DNA of 10,433 nt from Ochromonadaceae sp. CCMP2298 (GCA_026770595.1 MU634746.1:1-10433), one strand, 5' to 3'; positions 1 to 7,663 are shown, counted from the stretch's first letter. The notes: generated by a model from the letters alone, not told the origin. Made by a program: numbers and translations.

Positions 1-104
1 ATACTAACATACTAACATACTAACATACTAACATACTAACATACCAATATACTAATATACTAACATACTAACATACCAATATACTAACATACTAAAATAC
101 TAAC
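1..104. repeat. ATACTAAC octamer tandem array
   Basis: Thirteen consecutive 8-base units of ATACTAAC fill this stretch. Most are perfect and a few are variants (ATACCAAT, ATACTAAT, ATACTAAA). The array begins at the window edge, so its true length is unknown. It is followed by a short CTCGCT-rich stretch to about 150. The unit contains TACTAAC, the yeast-type intron branch-point heptamer, but nothing shows that it acts in splicing here. It is most simply a microsatellite. Confidence 0.95.
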
Positions 105-459
105 ATCTCGCTCCTTGAACTCGATCTCGCTCACACTCTCGCTCTCGCTAGTGGCCAGATCACGATCTGGAAAGGGACCCTTCTTCGCAAAAGTGAGGAG
201 CATTGGAGCAAAAAAGACAGTTGGCCGATGGAGAAAATATTCTCAAAACCCTTTTTCAGTTCTTTTTTCTTGATGGGTTGTTAGGCGGACGGCAAAACGT
301 GTTGCACCACGATCGTTCCGCGAGGGATCAAGGCATTCTAGATTGAACCGGTGCTCCTAGAATGAAGGGCATTTGAGGCGCGCTGAACGCATCCCGAGAG
401 AGACTGACGCCTTCTACCTATAAGCAGGCACAATCGCGTGAACCTGGCCGTAGAAAGCA
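105..459 (+). promoter_or_regulatory. 5' flank of the EEP/Mut7-C gene
   Basis: No convincing coding sequence is visible here. The stretch lies directly upstream of the start codon at 460 and presumably holds its promoter and 5' leader. A TATA-like TATAAG occurs at 419-424, but it is only about 35 bases from the ATG, so as a TATA box it would leave almost no leader. An in-frame TAG at 451-453 rules out an N-terminal extension of the first exon. The promoter assignment rests on position. Confidence 0.4.
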
Positions 460-3400
460 ATGCGGCTGAATCTGGCCACGTGGAATGTGTTGGCGGACTG
501 CTACACGCGCAGGCCAGGGCCCGTGCCTCCAGGGGGCCAGGAGGCCGACTTGAAGCTGAGAGCTCCCACAGTAGACCACACCAGCTGGAGCTTCCGGTCC
601 AGCCTGATCGAGAAGTGCTTGCGCGAGGCGGATGCGGACATCTTCTGCTTGCAGGAGCTGGACAAGTTCGCAGACTTCTACGACCCCTGCCTGCGCCTGC
701 TTGGCTACAGCTCTCTCTACCTTGGCCGGCCCTCCAGACAAGACGGCTGTCTGATCGCCTTCAAGAAGTCCCGGTTTCAGCTGCTCGACCAGGAGGAAGT
801 CAGCTTCGACGACGCCTGCCCCAGACAGCGCCTGGACCACCAGAAGTTCCTCAAGCAGAATGTGGGTCTAATGGCCCGCCTCCGGTGCACGCAGACGGGT
901 CAGCAGTTCATCGCAGCTACGTGCCATGTGCACTGGAACCCCAACCTGCCCGAGGTGAAGATCTCCCAGGTGCTGGACATGCTCACGCGCATCGCTCGCT
1001 TCCGGGATGAGGGCGGTGGCAGTGGCAGTGGCAGTGGCAGTGGCAGTGGCAGTGGCAGTAGCAGCAGTGACAGTAGCAGCAGTGGCAGTGTACCCGTGGT
1101 GCTCACAGGGGACTTCAACACCCTCCCTGCGGACGAGCTGTTCAACATCATCGTGGGCCGCAACAACACCGCCCAGCTCCGGCACAGACTCGTAACGCAC
1201 ACATACCAGGGCTCTATGTACGGCCCGCGCACGAAGTTTCTACTGGACAGCAGCCTCTCCAAGCTGTGCCGCTGGATGCGCCTGCTGGGCATCAACGCCG
1301 CCCTGGACCAATGGGTAGACACGCCCCTACATCCCCTCTCAGCCCCCATCATCCTCACTGCCCCCACAGACCCAGTCCCAGGGGACACCAGTGAAGGCAC
1401 ACAGCCCCTCCCCGCCAAAAAGTCCTCCATTGCTGCTTTTTTCGCCAAAGCTGTGAGCGAAGAGAGGGTCATTTTGACCACCAGCCGCTCGCTCCGAGAG
1501 CGCTCCACGTGCCCCCGCAGGTACACTACCACACACCTGTATACACATACATACATATACAAACCTACATACATACAAACACACATAACCCCAACCCCCC
1601 ACTCCCAACCCCACAGCTACAACGTGAACGCGCAGGACCTGGAGGGCGCGCTGACTGACATGGCGGTTGCATTTGGCCTACAGCTGGATAGGGACAGGTA
1701 TAATGTGTATTAATGAATGTTAATGTATGTTAAACCCACTCCTTCTATGCTAATATGTGTATTAAACCCAGGTTCCTGACTGTGTGCGGCAAGTGCGGGG
1801 ACGAGGTGGAGGAGGTGGCACTGGACGACCCGCGGCTGGCGGATCGATACCTGCCCACGGATAGGACGGTGTTCGCGTGCGTCAACTGCGCACAGGTGAG
1901 AGGCACTTATAGGATGTAATCATTGGATGTAGGATGTAGCCTCAATTCACCCATGCCTCCTACTCCTGTCTATCCTACTATACATCTCACACCCTTGTCT
2001 ATCCTACTATATATATATCACACCCTAATCTCCCGCACCCCGCCCAGCCTTACTGGTGGAACGAGCGGCTGGGCAGTCTGCCTGCTAACGCCATGAAGCA
2101 GGCCGAGAAACTGCTGTCGCTGATCAACGCAGGTACGTACTATCCTGCGTTCTCTATGCCTATGCTGAACACCACTAACACGCTTAATAACACACGCTTA
2201 CTACTAATTCGCTGATGAACGCAGGCATAGCAGCGCGACAGGCGCAGACAGATAGGCCAGTTGGGGACGTAAGTTCGATATAAGTAATAAGTTATGAGTT
2301 ATGAGTCACCCGTAACCTCATCGTAACCCGTCACCGCACTGCTCTGACGTCTTGCTGCTCCGTGCTCCGTCCTCTGTTATCCATTATCCATTCGTTATCC
2401 ATTTGTAGGGGGAGCTGGGCAATGCGAAGAAAGGGAAGGGGGGGAAAGAGAAGGTGGGGAGGGGGGAAGGAAAGGGAAGGGGGGAAGGAAAGGGGAGGGG
2501 GGAAGGGAAGGGCAAGCAGGTTCAGGCGGGGACGTGCATCTTGAAGGACTTCCGCGTGCCTCCAGAGGACGAGGCGGGGGGGGCGTCGGGGACAGTGGTA
2601 TCAAAAGAGGCAGAGGGGGAGGGTGGGGGTGGCAGTGAGTTAGCGCTGGGCGCGCTGTCTCTCTCAGCTGCGGTGGCGGGGGATTCCACAGTGTCCAGGA
2701 AATTTAGGGACTCCAGCCACCCCAGTGACAGAAGGGACAGTAAGGGCACCTATGACAGTAGGGACAGTGGTGACAGTAGGGACTGCGACAGAATGGACGT
2801 GCTGTCGGAGATGTTCGAGGCGAGAAAGAGGCGCATACAGCTGCACAAGAAGCACTACGGCACATCTGCGCCAACAACACCAACTACACCAACAACAACA
2901 CCGACATTAGCTACATTAGACACATTAGACACACCCACTACACCTACACCGGGGAGCTCAGGGACCCTGGGGACCTCGGGGACCCCTGAGGCAGTCTCGA
3001 GGGAGAGGCCTGCTGAGGCACAGGGTATGGGTGTGGGTGAGGGTGCGGGTGAGGGTATGGAGAGTACCAGTACGCAGAGTACGGAGGGTGTGGGTACAGA
3101 GGGTGTGAGTGCAGTGGGTGAGAGTCCCCCACCGCCCCTCGAGCTCTCCAGCGTCGCCACGCTCTTCGCCGGCGCCGAGCCCCTTCTCACGAACTGGAAT
3201 GGAGAGTTTCAGGTATGTATTGCGTGTTTATACCCCTCTCTCGTGTGTCTATGTATTTATATATGTGTTTATGTATTTATCCCCCATTCTCTGTGTGTTT
3301 TCAGGGGACGCTAGACTACGTGTTTATCACACCACAGTGGGGCGTGCGCTCGGTTGCGGTGTTCCCAAGGGTGGAGGGGAATTTTGCAAACGGGGGGGAT

Positions 3401-3568
3401 TCTGGAGGGATTACAGAGGCGGGGGAGATTACACGAGAGAAAGGGGATGCGGGGGGGATTCTGGGAATTCTAGAGACGCGCATCTCTGCGCCCCAGCCCT
3501 CTCTGGACTGGCCCAGCGACCACTTCATGCTGATGAGTACGCTGGAACTGCCGGGAGTAATTTTATGA
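460..3568 (+). CDS. CCR4/Angel-type EEP nuclease with internal Mut7-C domain
   Basis: Seven exons, read from GT/AG boundaries and frame continuity: 460-1520, 1617-1697, 1772-1895, 2048-2132, 2225-2268, 2409-3212, 3305-3568. They encode 820 residues. The start is the first ATG after an in-frame TAG at 451-453, with G at -3. Residues 1-225 are the N-terminal half of an EEP fold: TWNVLAD (N9), LQELD (E66), TCHVHWNP (H156, H158) and GDFN (D218, N220). The C-terminal half is at 721-820: AEPLLTNW, GTLDYVF (D737) and PSDH (D805, H806). These match the metal and catalytic motifs of CCR4, Nocturnin and Angel deadenylases or phosphodiesterases, so an RNA 3'-end nuclease is likely. Between the halves, about 257-450, lies a Mut7-C domain: KFLLDSSLSKLCRWMRLLG, VILTTS, the FGLQLDRDRFLT strand, and a zinc ribbon of C386, C389, C417, C420 followed by PYWW. 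Residues 466-715 are low-complexity Gly/Lys, Ser/Asp and Thr/Pro sequence. No localisation signal is evident. The domain assignments are firm; the substrate is unknown. Confidence 0.88.
1012..1089 (+). repeat. In-frame GGCAGT repeat coding for Gly-Ser
   Basis: Seven perfect GGCAGT hexamers at 1018-1059 continue into AGC/AGT/GAC codons. They encode a Gly-Ser and Ser-Asp linker (about residues 185-210) just before the GDFN strand of the EEP fold. The repeat is a multiple of three and keeps the frame. It is probably a flexible surface loop grown by repeat slippage, and its length may vary between alleles. Confidence 0.9.
1521..1616 (+). other. Intron 1 of the EEP/Mut7-C gene
   Basis: Phase-2 intron of 96 bases between CGCAG|GTACAC and CCACAG|CTACAAC. 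It is rich in ACATAC repeats. Its length is a multiple of three and it has no in-frame stop, so unspliced RNA would stay open. It is called an intron because the Tyr/His/Thr low-complexity reading would break the Mut7-C strand pattern, whereas the spliced reading (RSYNVNAQDLEGAL) continues it. Confidence 0.75.
1698..1771 (+). other. Intron 2 of the EEP/Mut7-C gene
   Basis: Phase-2 intron of 74 bases, GGACAG|GTATAA to AACCCAG|GTTCCTG. Removing it joins LDRD to RFLTVCGKC, the expected start of the Mut7-C zinc ribbon. Stops in the intron rule out read-through. A CTAAT branch-point candidate lies at 1750-1754. Confidence 0.9.
1896..2047 (+). other. Intron 3 of the EEP/Mut7-C gene
   Basis: Phase-0 intron of 152 bases, GCACAG|GTGAGA to GCCCAG|CCTTAC. 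It joins the second zinc-ribbon cysteine pair (CVNC) to the PYWWNE motif that normally follows it. It contains a pyrimidine-rich and TATATA stretch, and a CTAAT branch-point candidate at 2025-2029. Confidence 0.88.
2133..2224 (+). other. Intron 4, bounded by a 17-base direct repeat
   Basis: Phase-1 intron of 92 bases, ACGCAG|GTACGT to ACGCAG|GCATAG. The 17 bases straddling the donor (2117-2133) recur with one mismatch straddling the acceptor (2209-2225), offset by exactly the intron length. A CTAAT branch-point candidate lies at 2204-2208. Confidence 0.85.
2269..2408 (+). other. Intron 5 of the EEP/Mut7-C gene
   Basis: Phase-0 intron of 140 bases, GGGGAC|GTAAGT to TTTGTAG|GGGGAG. The donor matches the GTAAGT consensus. 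The acceptor is placed at the first AG that keeps the long Gly/Lys-rich reading frame; later AGs in the purine-rich exon are possible alternatives. Short direct repeats (TTATCCATT) precede the acceptor. Confidence 0.72.
2430..2520 (+). repeat. GGGGAAGGAAAGG purine repeat in exon 6
   Basis: Nearly pure G/A sequence made of imperfect repeats of about 18 bases. It is read in frame as GRGEGK repeats just after the Mut7-C domain. It gives a basic Gly/Lys/Glu linker. Such a one-sided purine tract is prone to slippage and assembly error, so the exact copy number is uncertain. Confidence 0.85.
2725..3122 (+). repeat. Low-complexity coding repeats in exon 6
   Basis: Successive short repeat families sit within the coding frame: GACAGTAGGGACAGT at 2735-2785 (Asp-Ser-Arg), ACACCAACA/ACATTAGAC at 2872-2950 (Thr-Pro, Leu-Asp-Thr), and GGTGTGGGTGAG at 3024-3120 (Gly-Val-Glu). 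Between them lies a charged, helix-like segment, DVLSEMFEARKRRIQLHKKH. The repeats form the disordered linker that separates the Mut7-C domain from the last EEP strands. Confidence 0.75.
3213..3304 (+). other. Intron 6 of the EEP/Mut7-C gene
   Basis: Phase-0 intron of 92 bases, TTTCAG|GTATGT to TTTTCAG|GGGACG. Splicing joins TNWNGEFQ to GTLDYVF, a junction that is contiguous in CCR4-family proteins (TNYT..F.GTLDYI), which strongly supports both sites. The interior is rich in TGTGTTTATGTATTTAT repeats. Confidence 0.93.
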
Positions 3569-4341
3569 GGCCCCTGGAACAATGATGGGACGGACGAGGA
3601 GGCATGCATCCACAAGGGATCTGCTTTGACTCAGTGGAGCGCTGCGGGTGAGAGAGGGAGAGGTTGACAGATGGATAGATAGATAGATAGATAGATAGTC
3701 AAACAGTCATCCTGTCTCCCCACTGCTCCACCCTCTCTAATCCCCCTCCTCTTCTCCGCACCCACTCCCACCCTCAGGTGCCTCTGCCTCTACTTCTGCC
3801 TCTGCTTTTGCCTAGGGCGACGTGGCCTTCCTACTCCATACCCCCTACTCCGTACTTCCTACTCCCTACTTCCTACTCCCTAGAACGGGCGTCTATTTTA
3901 CTGTATACAGTATACATCACGCATCATGCAGTATACAGCAGAGAGCGTAAGAGTGTGCAGAGAATCATACGGCACAGAGCATATACTGTGAAGTCATGGC
4001 ACATAAGTATCCTGTCTGCTGCTTGCTTCCGTGTTACAATTAAGCACGACATTAGTAGTCGATATGTAACTAATGCGCCTATGTACTATGCTATGCTATT
4101 ATGTACTATCATGGTACTAATTATGCATCTGTGCGATTACGCGACTGTTTCACTATAGGAGTGTGTGTGCTGTTGTGCATGCAGGGGGTGGGCAGTGTCC
4201 GTCACTGCTTGAAATGTCGTCCCCCGAGTGTACCTACCAACTATCAACTACCTACCAACTACCCACCGACTACCCACGACTTACCACACAGCAGAATACT
4301 AGGAATTGCAGCCACAAGTGCTGTAAGTTGTGTCTTTACCC
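3569..4341. other. Convergent intergenic region with simple repeats
   Basis: The EEP/Mut7-C gene and the F-box/LRR gene end towards each other here, so this holds their two 3' ends. It contains a GATA microsatellite, CTACTTCCTACTCC-type repeats (about 3828-3882), a 14-base perfect palindrome at 3899-3912, and imperfect CTACCAACTACC repeats (4231-4285). A 126-codon open frame at 3778-4158 has no domain-like composition and is not called. No RNA gene or clear polyadenylation signal was recognised. Confidence 0.7.
3673..3698. repeat. GATA microsatellite
   Basis: A run of GATA tetranucleotides, six copies plus a partial one, about 100 bases after the stop codon of the EEP/Mut7-C gene. It may lie in the 3' UTR. 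Confidence 0.93.
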
Positions 4342-5706
4342 TCAATGATTCACCAGTATTACTTGGAAGTGGGGGTTGCTGCTGGCTGCCCGCAACCTAT
4401 CTACTGTGTCCCTGGGCTGAGGGGTGGCATCTCGGATTATTCTTACGCGCTCCTGCTGTGCTGAGATGAATGCCGCGGCATCCTCGATGCCAAGCTCCAC
4501 CAGTTTCGCCTGCTCATGCTGGTCATAAAGCTGTGGCTCCTCCTCCTCCCATGTATCCCGGAAGTCTAGATGCTCCCACTTTCCGATTGTCAGACGCTGC
4601 AGATTCTTTGCACGCTCGACCAATTCCAGCAGTTCAGCCTCGGACACGGTTACATCGTACGATTCCACGATGGAAAGCTCCTGCAACTGCTGGCAGCCGT
4701 GTGCAAGGCAGCGCAACGTTCGCGGTTCGGCAAGGCGCAGATCATGAACTTTAAGGCTCCGCAGAGCGACCAGGTTGGCGGCAACAGCTGCTATAATAGA
4801 ATCGTAAATTGCATCATCGAACTCCAGGCCTAGGTGCTGGATCTTGGTGCACTTGCCTATCGTGTACAGCACCGCTGCCGTGGGATTATCGAATAGTGTG
4901 TTGATACGGAGGCACTCCAGGTTGGGGCAGAACCTAGCCAGCAGGCACAGATCCCCCTCATGCAGGAATGAATCCTTATTTCCACCATGCGAGAATTCGA
5001 ACTGCTTCAGACTTCTGCATTTGGACAGGATGCCCCACAGCAAGCGACCGCAGTTCAGGGAGTCGACCGGCGTGGTGGAAGCGCTACTGCTGCAGTCCTC
5101 GATATGTAATGCAATCAAAGCATCGCAGGTTTTGCCGAAGTTCACAACCTGGTAGCCGAATGTGCAACGCACCAACTTCAACTCCTCCAGAGATCCTCCC
5201 TTACTTCCCCACTCGCGCACACTTCTCAGAAACTTCTGCCCCTCCTCGCCATCGTACCCCCCCATTTTTGAGAGTTCCAGTCTGTGCAGAGTCTCAACGT
5301 TTCTCGCCGCGATGTCCTCGGGAAAGTTGACATCACCGTGGATAGTTAGAGTCACGAGACCCGACACTGTGCCGTATATGAGCAGAGAGGAAGCCATCGT
5401 TCGCTTATTCAGTGTTATGGAGTTCACGAACACTCGCCGCATGTTGAGCCACTGCGCATATGTCTGCTGCCACTCAGAGCTCCTCCTCTCGTCCACATCA
5501 GCACCAGCGTAGAGAAAGGTGCCGCTCGACAAGCCAGAGAGGAAATTGCCCCGCAGCTGCTTGTTGTTGATTGCTGTGTCGAATATGCACAGCTCTTTGA
5601 TGCTGAGCCAGTTTGCCACCAGCATGAGTGTGTCCGAGGAGAGAGAGGGCAGAGATGCCGCTGCGGCTTGGGGTGTTCCCCCCCGCGCCCTTCTCCTTGT
5701 CAGCAT
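4342..5706 (-). CDS. F-box-like leucine-rich repeat protein
   Basis: Single-exon gene for 454 residues. The ATG at 5706 is the only candidate start: the frame upstream has no other ATG before an in-frame TAG at 5758-5760. Residues 19-59 (LPSLSSDTLMLVANWLSIKE, then ELCIFDTAINNKQLR) resemble an F-box-like helical segment, with the LP start and W.S..EL pattern of Skp1-binding domains. From about 138 to 377 there are roughly nine leucine-rich repeats, for example TLHRLELSKM, SLEELKLVRC, ALIALHIEDC, PNLECLRINT, KIQHLGLEF, ALRSLKVHDL and LQRLTIGKW, in the spacing of the cysteine-containing AMN1/FBXL type. The C-terminus is an acidic patch (WEEEEPQ) followed by a helical tail. By family it would be the substrate-binding subunit of an SCF ubiquitin ligase. 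That role depends on the F-box, which is divergent; the repeats are clear. No signal peptide or membrane segment is visible. It diverges from the oxidoreductase gene across 318 bases. Confidence 0.78.
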   Translation of the reverse strand: MLTRRRARGGTPQAAAASLPSLSSDTLMLVANWLSIKELCIFDTAINNKQLRGNFLSGLSSGTFLYAGADVDERRSSEWQQTYAQWLNMRRVFVNSITLNKRTMASSLLIYGTVSGLVTLTIHGDVNFPEDIAARNVETLHRLELSKMGGYDGEEGQKFLRSVREWGSKGGSLEELKLVRCTFGYQVVNFGKTCDALIALHIEDCSSSASTTPVDSLNCGRLLWGILSKCRSLKQFEFSHGGNKDSFLHEGDLCLLARFCPNLECLRINTLFDNPTAAVLYTIGKCTKIQHLGLEFDDAIYDSIIAAVAANLVALRSLKVHDLRLAEPRTLRCLAHGCQQLQELSIVESYDVTVSEAELLELVERAKNLQRLTIGKWEHLDFRDTWEEEEPQLYDQHEQAKLVELGIEDAAAFISAQQERVRIIRDATPQPRDTVDRLRAASSNPHFQVILVNH

Positions 5707-6024
5707 ACCGAACCCGAGTAATGCTTTGATTTTGGCAGGAGTCGACGTGTGGGGTACCTAGCCATACCTAGACATCATCGAAAGAGAGAGACTCGATTTT
5801 GAGGGCTTTGACCCATCCGGACGATGAGTATCTTTTAGAGACGCTGTAGCAAAATAATTGGCGTCTGTATAATACTTTATCTTTAGAAAATACGCCAACA
5901 CCAGAAACAACAGCCGGTCTTGTTCTGCAATCCTGCTGGTTCTTTGGTTACTACTCGCAGATTCGATGCATGCTGCAGATCTGCAGTCTTCAGCTTGACC
6001 AGGGGGTCAACGAGAGCAGCTGGC
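5707..6024. promoter_or_regulatory. Divergent intergenic region, probable shared promoter
   Basis: These 318 bases separate two divergently transcribed genes, so both promoters should lie here. The middle is AT-rich (about 5850-5900) and has TATAAT at 5868-5873, about 150 bases before the oxidoreductase start. TACCTAG is repeated at 5754-5771. The frame of the oxidoreductase stays open upstream to TTG at 5920, but it holds no ATG before 6025. No site is specific enough to call an operator. Confidence 0.5.
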
Positions 6025-7392
6025 ATGGGCTCCGCAGTGTGGGCGAGCCTGCTGCTCCTGCTCATCCAGTGTTGCGCCGCAGCTGCACGGACAGTTGACC
6101 GCGTGGCCATCATCGGCGGAGGCTTTGCAGGTCTCGCGTGTGCTGAGATATTCTCGCAGACTGCCAAGAGCGTGACTGTGTTCGATCCACGGCCGCCGGG
6201 CTGCGCGCTGGCCTCCTCTGCCTCCGCCGGCATCATGCATCCCATGTCACCGAAGGGCAAGGTCATCTGGTCCGGTCTGGAGGGCATGGAGGCGTCCCTA
6301 AGACTGCTCAACCGCGCAGAGGCCTTCGCCGGTGGACGTCGATTAGTGGACCGGGGTTTGCGTCTGCAGCGGCTGCTGTTCAGCGAGAAGGAGGTGGCGG
6401 ACTGGGCCAAGAGCGCGGACAAGCACCCAGATCTGCTGCAGATGCTGTCCCCAGCAGAGGTTGCAGGGGGTGATAGGCTGCCTGTGGGGGGGGCGCTGAT
6501 CAAGCAGGCCGCGGTGGTGCACAGTGCGGCCTACCTGCAGGCGCTGTGGGCGTGCACGTGTGAGGAGACTGATGCGAGGTGGGAGAAGCGGGCCGTGAGG
6601 GCCACAGACCTGCCCCTCATGACAGCCGAGTACGATGTAGTGGTGGTAGCAGGCGGGGCGGGATCGCTAGGATTGTGGGAGGGACAGCGGGGCACTGGGA
6701 GCGGCAGGGTGGCGAAGCTTGGCCTGGTAAGGGGGCAGAACCTGCTGTACCCGATGCCTGAGGGGGGGTCCCTGCCCACGGATACGGTGCTGTTGTCAGG
6801 AGAGTACGTTGTGCCCTTTCGGCCCATCACATGTGGTGGCAGTGGTGACGTTGTTCGTGGCAGTGGTGGCAGTGGCGGTGATATAAGCAGTATAGCGGGA
6901 CTGACACACACACCCCACTTGATCTGCGGCTCCACGCACGAGCACATCTCCCTCGCCGAGTACACTGCCTACGAATCGCAGCAGACTCCCCAGTACAATT
7001 CCGCACCAGACCTCCCCCAGGGCGCCCAGGCGCGTGCCCAGCTGGCTGCCAAGATCCAGCGCCTGTCGCAGTTGCCCCTAGGGGGGGCGGTGCTGGGCAG
7101 CGCTGGCGTGCGCGTGGTGGCGCAGCGCTGCAGCCAGGGCCGCTTGCCGCTGCTGGGAAGGGCGGGCGCGGGGGTGGGGGCAGAGGAGACAGGTGTGGGT
7201 GCAGAGGCAGGTATAGATGCGGGTGCAGGTGTGGGGACAGGTGCGGTGATAGCGGAGAAGTTGTGGCTGCTGACGGGTCTGGGCTCCAGGGGCCTCATCC
7301 ACCACGCCCTGCTGGCCGAGAGCCTGCACAGAGCTGTAACCACGGAAGGGGACCCGCTGTCCCATATTCCGCCAGGTGTGGATTTGGAGTGA
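6025..7392 (+). CDS. FAD-dependent oxidoreductase, DAO/MnmC-C-like
   Basis: Single exon of 455 residues. The start at 6025 is the first ATG in frame and has a good context (G at -3, G at +4). Residues 1-22 (WASLLLLLIQCCAAAA core) look like a signal peptide. The Rossmann dinucleotide motif follows at once: VAIIGGGFAG (27-36), with the second-strand acid D54 in VTVFDPR, then SSASAGIMHP, the loop typical of MnmC-type DAO enzymes. The C-terminal part has RLPLLGR and then LLTGLGSRGL (415-424), the closing FAD-binding motif of the family. Two Gly-rich low-complexity loops interrupt the fold (about 273-290 and 375-410). Relatives oxidise C-N bonds; MnmC-C demodifies cmnm5s2U in tRNA wobble uridine. 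No methyltransferase domain is fused here. The substrate is not proved, and a glycine or amino-acid oxidase remains possible. If the signal peptide is real, the protein enters the secretory route or, in an alga, a complex plastid, although there is little room for a transit peptide. Confidence 0.82.
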   Translation: MGSAVWASLLLLLIQCCAAAARTVDRVAIIGGGFAGLACAEIFSQTAKSVTVFDPRPPGCALASSASAGIMHPMSPKGKVIWSGLEGMEASLRLLNRAEAFAGGRRLVDRGLRLQRLLFSEKEVADWAKSADKHPDLLQMLSPAEVAGGDRLPVGGALIKQAAVVHSAAYLQALWACTCEETDARWEKRAVRATDLPLMTAEYDVVVVAGGAGSLGLWEGQRGTGSGRVAKLGLVRGQNLLYPMPEGGSLPTDTVLLSGEYVVPFRPITCGGSGDVVRGSGGSGGDISSIAGLTHTPHLICGSTHEHISLAEYTAYESQQTPQYNSAPDLPQGAQARAQLAAKIQRLSQLPLGGAVLGSAGVRVVAQRCSQGRLPLLGRAGAGVGAEETGVGAEAGIDAGAGVGTGAVIAEKLWLLTGLGSRGLIHHALLAESLHRAVTTEGDPLSHIPPGVDLE

Positions 7393-7407
7393 GCAGAAGG
7401 GGGTGCT

Positions 7408-7470
7408 TGTATGCGTGTGTGCGCATGTGTGTTTGCGTATGTGTGTATGCATGTATGCTTGTGTGTATCT
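7408..7470 (+). repeat. GT-rich alternating tract
   Basis: An alternating purine-pyrimidine stretch of TGTG, TGCG and TATG steps begins 16 bases after the oxidoreductase stop codon, so it is probably in the 3' UTR. It is a degenerate (GT)n microsatellite. Together with the rest of 7393-7663, a 271-base convergent spacer, it holds no gene that I can support. Confidence 0.8.
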
Positions 7471-7663
7471 GAGGCAGCAGAGGCAGGTGTGTATAAACGA
7501 GTTTAGAAGTGTGTGTATACGAAGTGCAATATTGTGGCTACAGTAGTTAATTGAGTTACAAAGCATGCGTTGTAGTAGGTCGCATCGATTGCATCAGGGT
7601 GCTTGGGTATGTACAGTAGTATCCGTAGACAATGTACGCTATTCCGGGCCGACGTGGTTCTCC

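Noticed and set aside
900-1586. 228-codon open frame on the minus strand across exon 1 of the EEP gene
   Set aside because: It is the mirror of a GC-rich exon and of the GGCAGT and ACATAC repeats, it has no domain-like sequence, and the plus strand carries clear EEP motifs.
3778-4158. 126-codon open frame in the convergent spacer
   Set aside because: It starts in a CTCTGCCTCTACTT repeat, its composition follows the simple repeats, and there is no recognisable domain.
5920-6024. A longer N-terminus for the oxidoreductase from 5920
   Set aside because: The codon at 5920 is TTG and the frame has no ATG before 6025, which also has the better start context and begins a signal-peptide-like segment.
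7078-7566. 162-codon minus-strand open frame after the oxidoreductase
   Set aside because: Its His/Thr/Cys-rich sequence comes from the GT-rich tract and the Gly-rich coding repeats read backwards.
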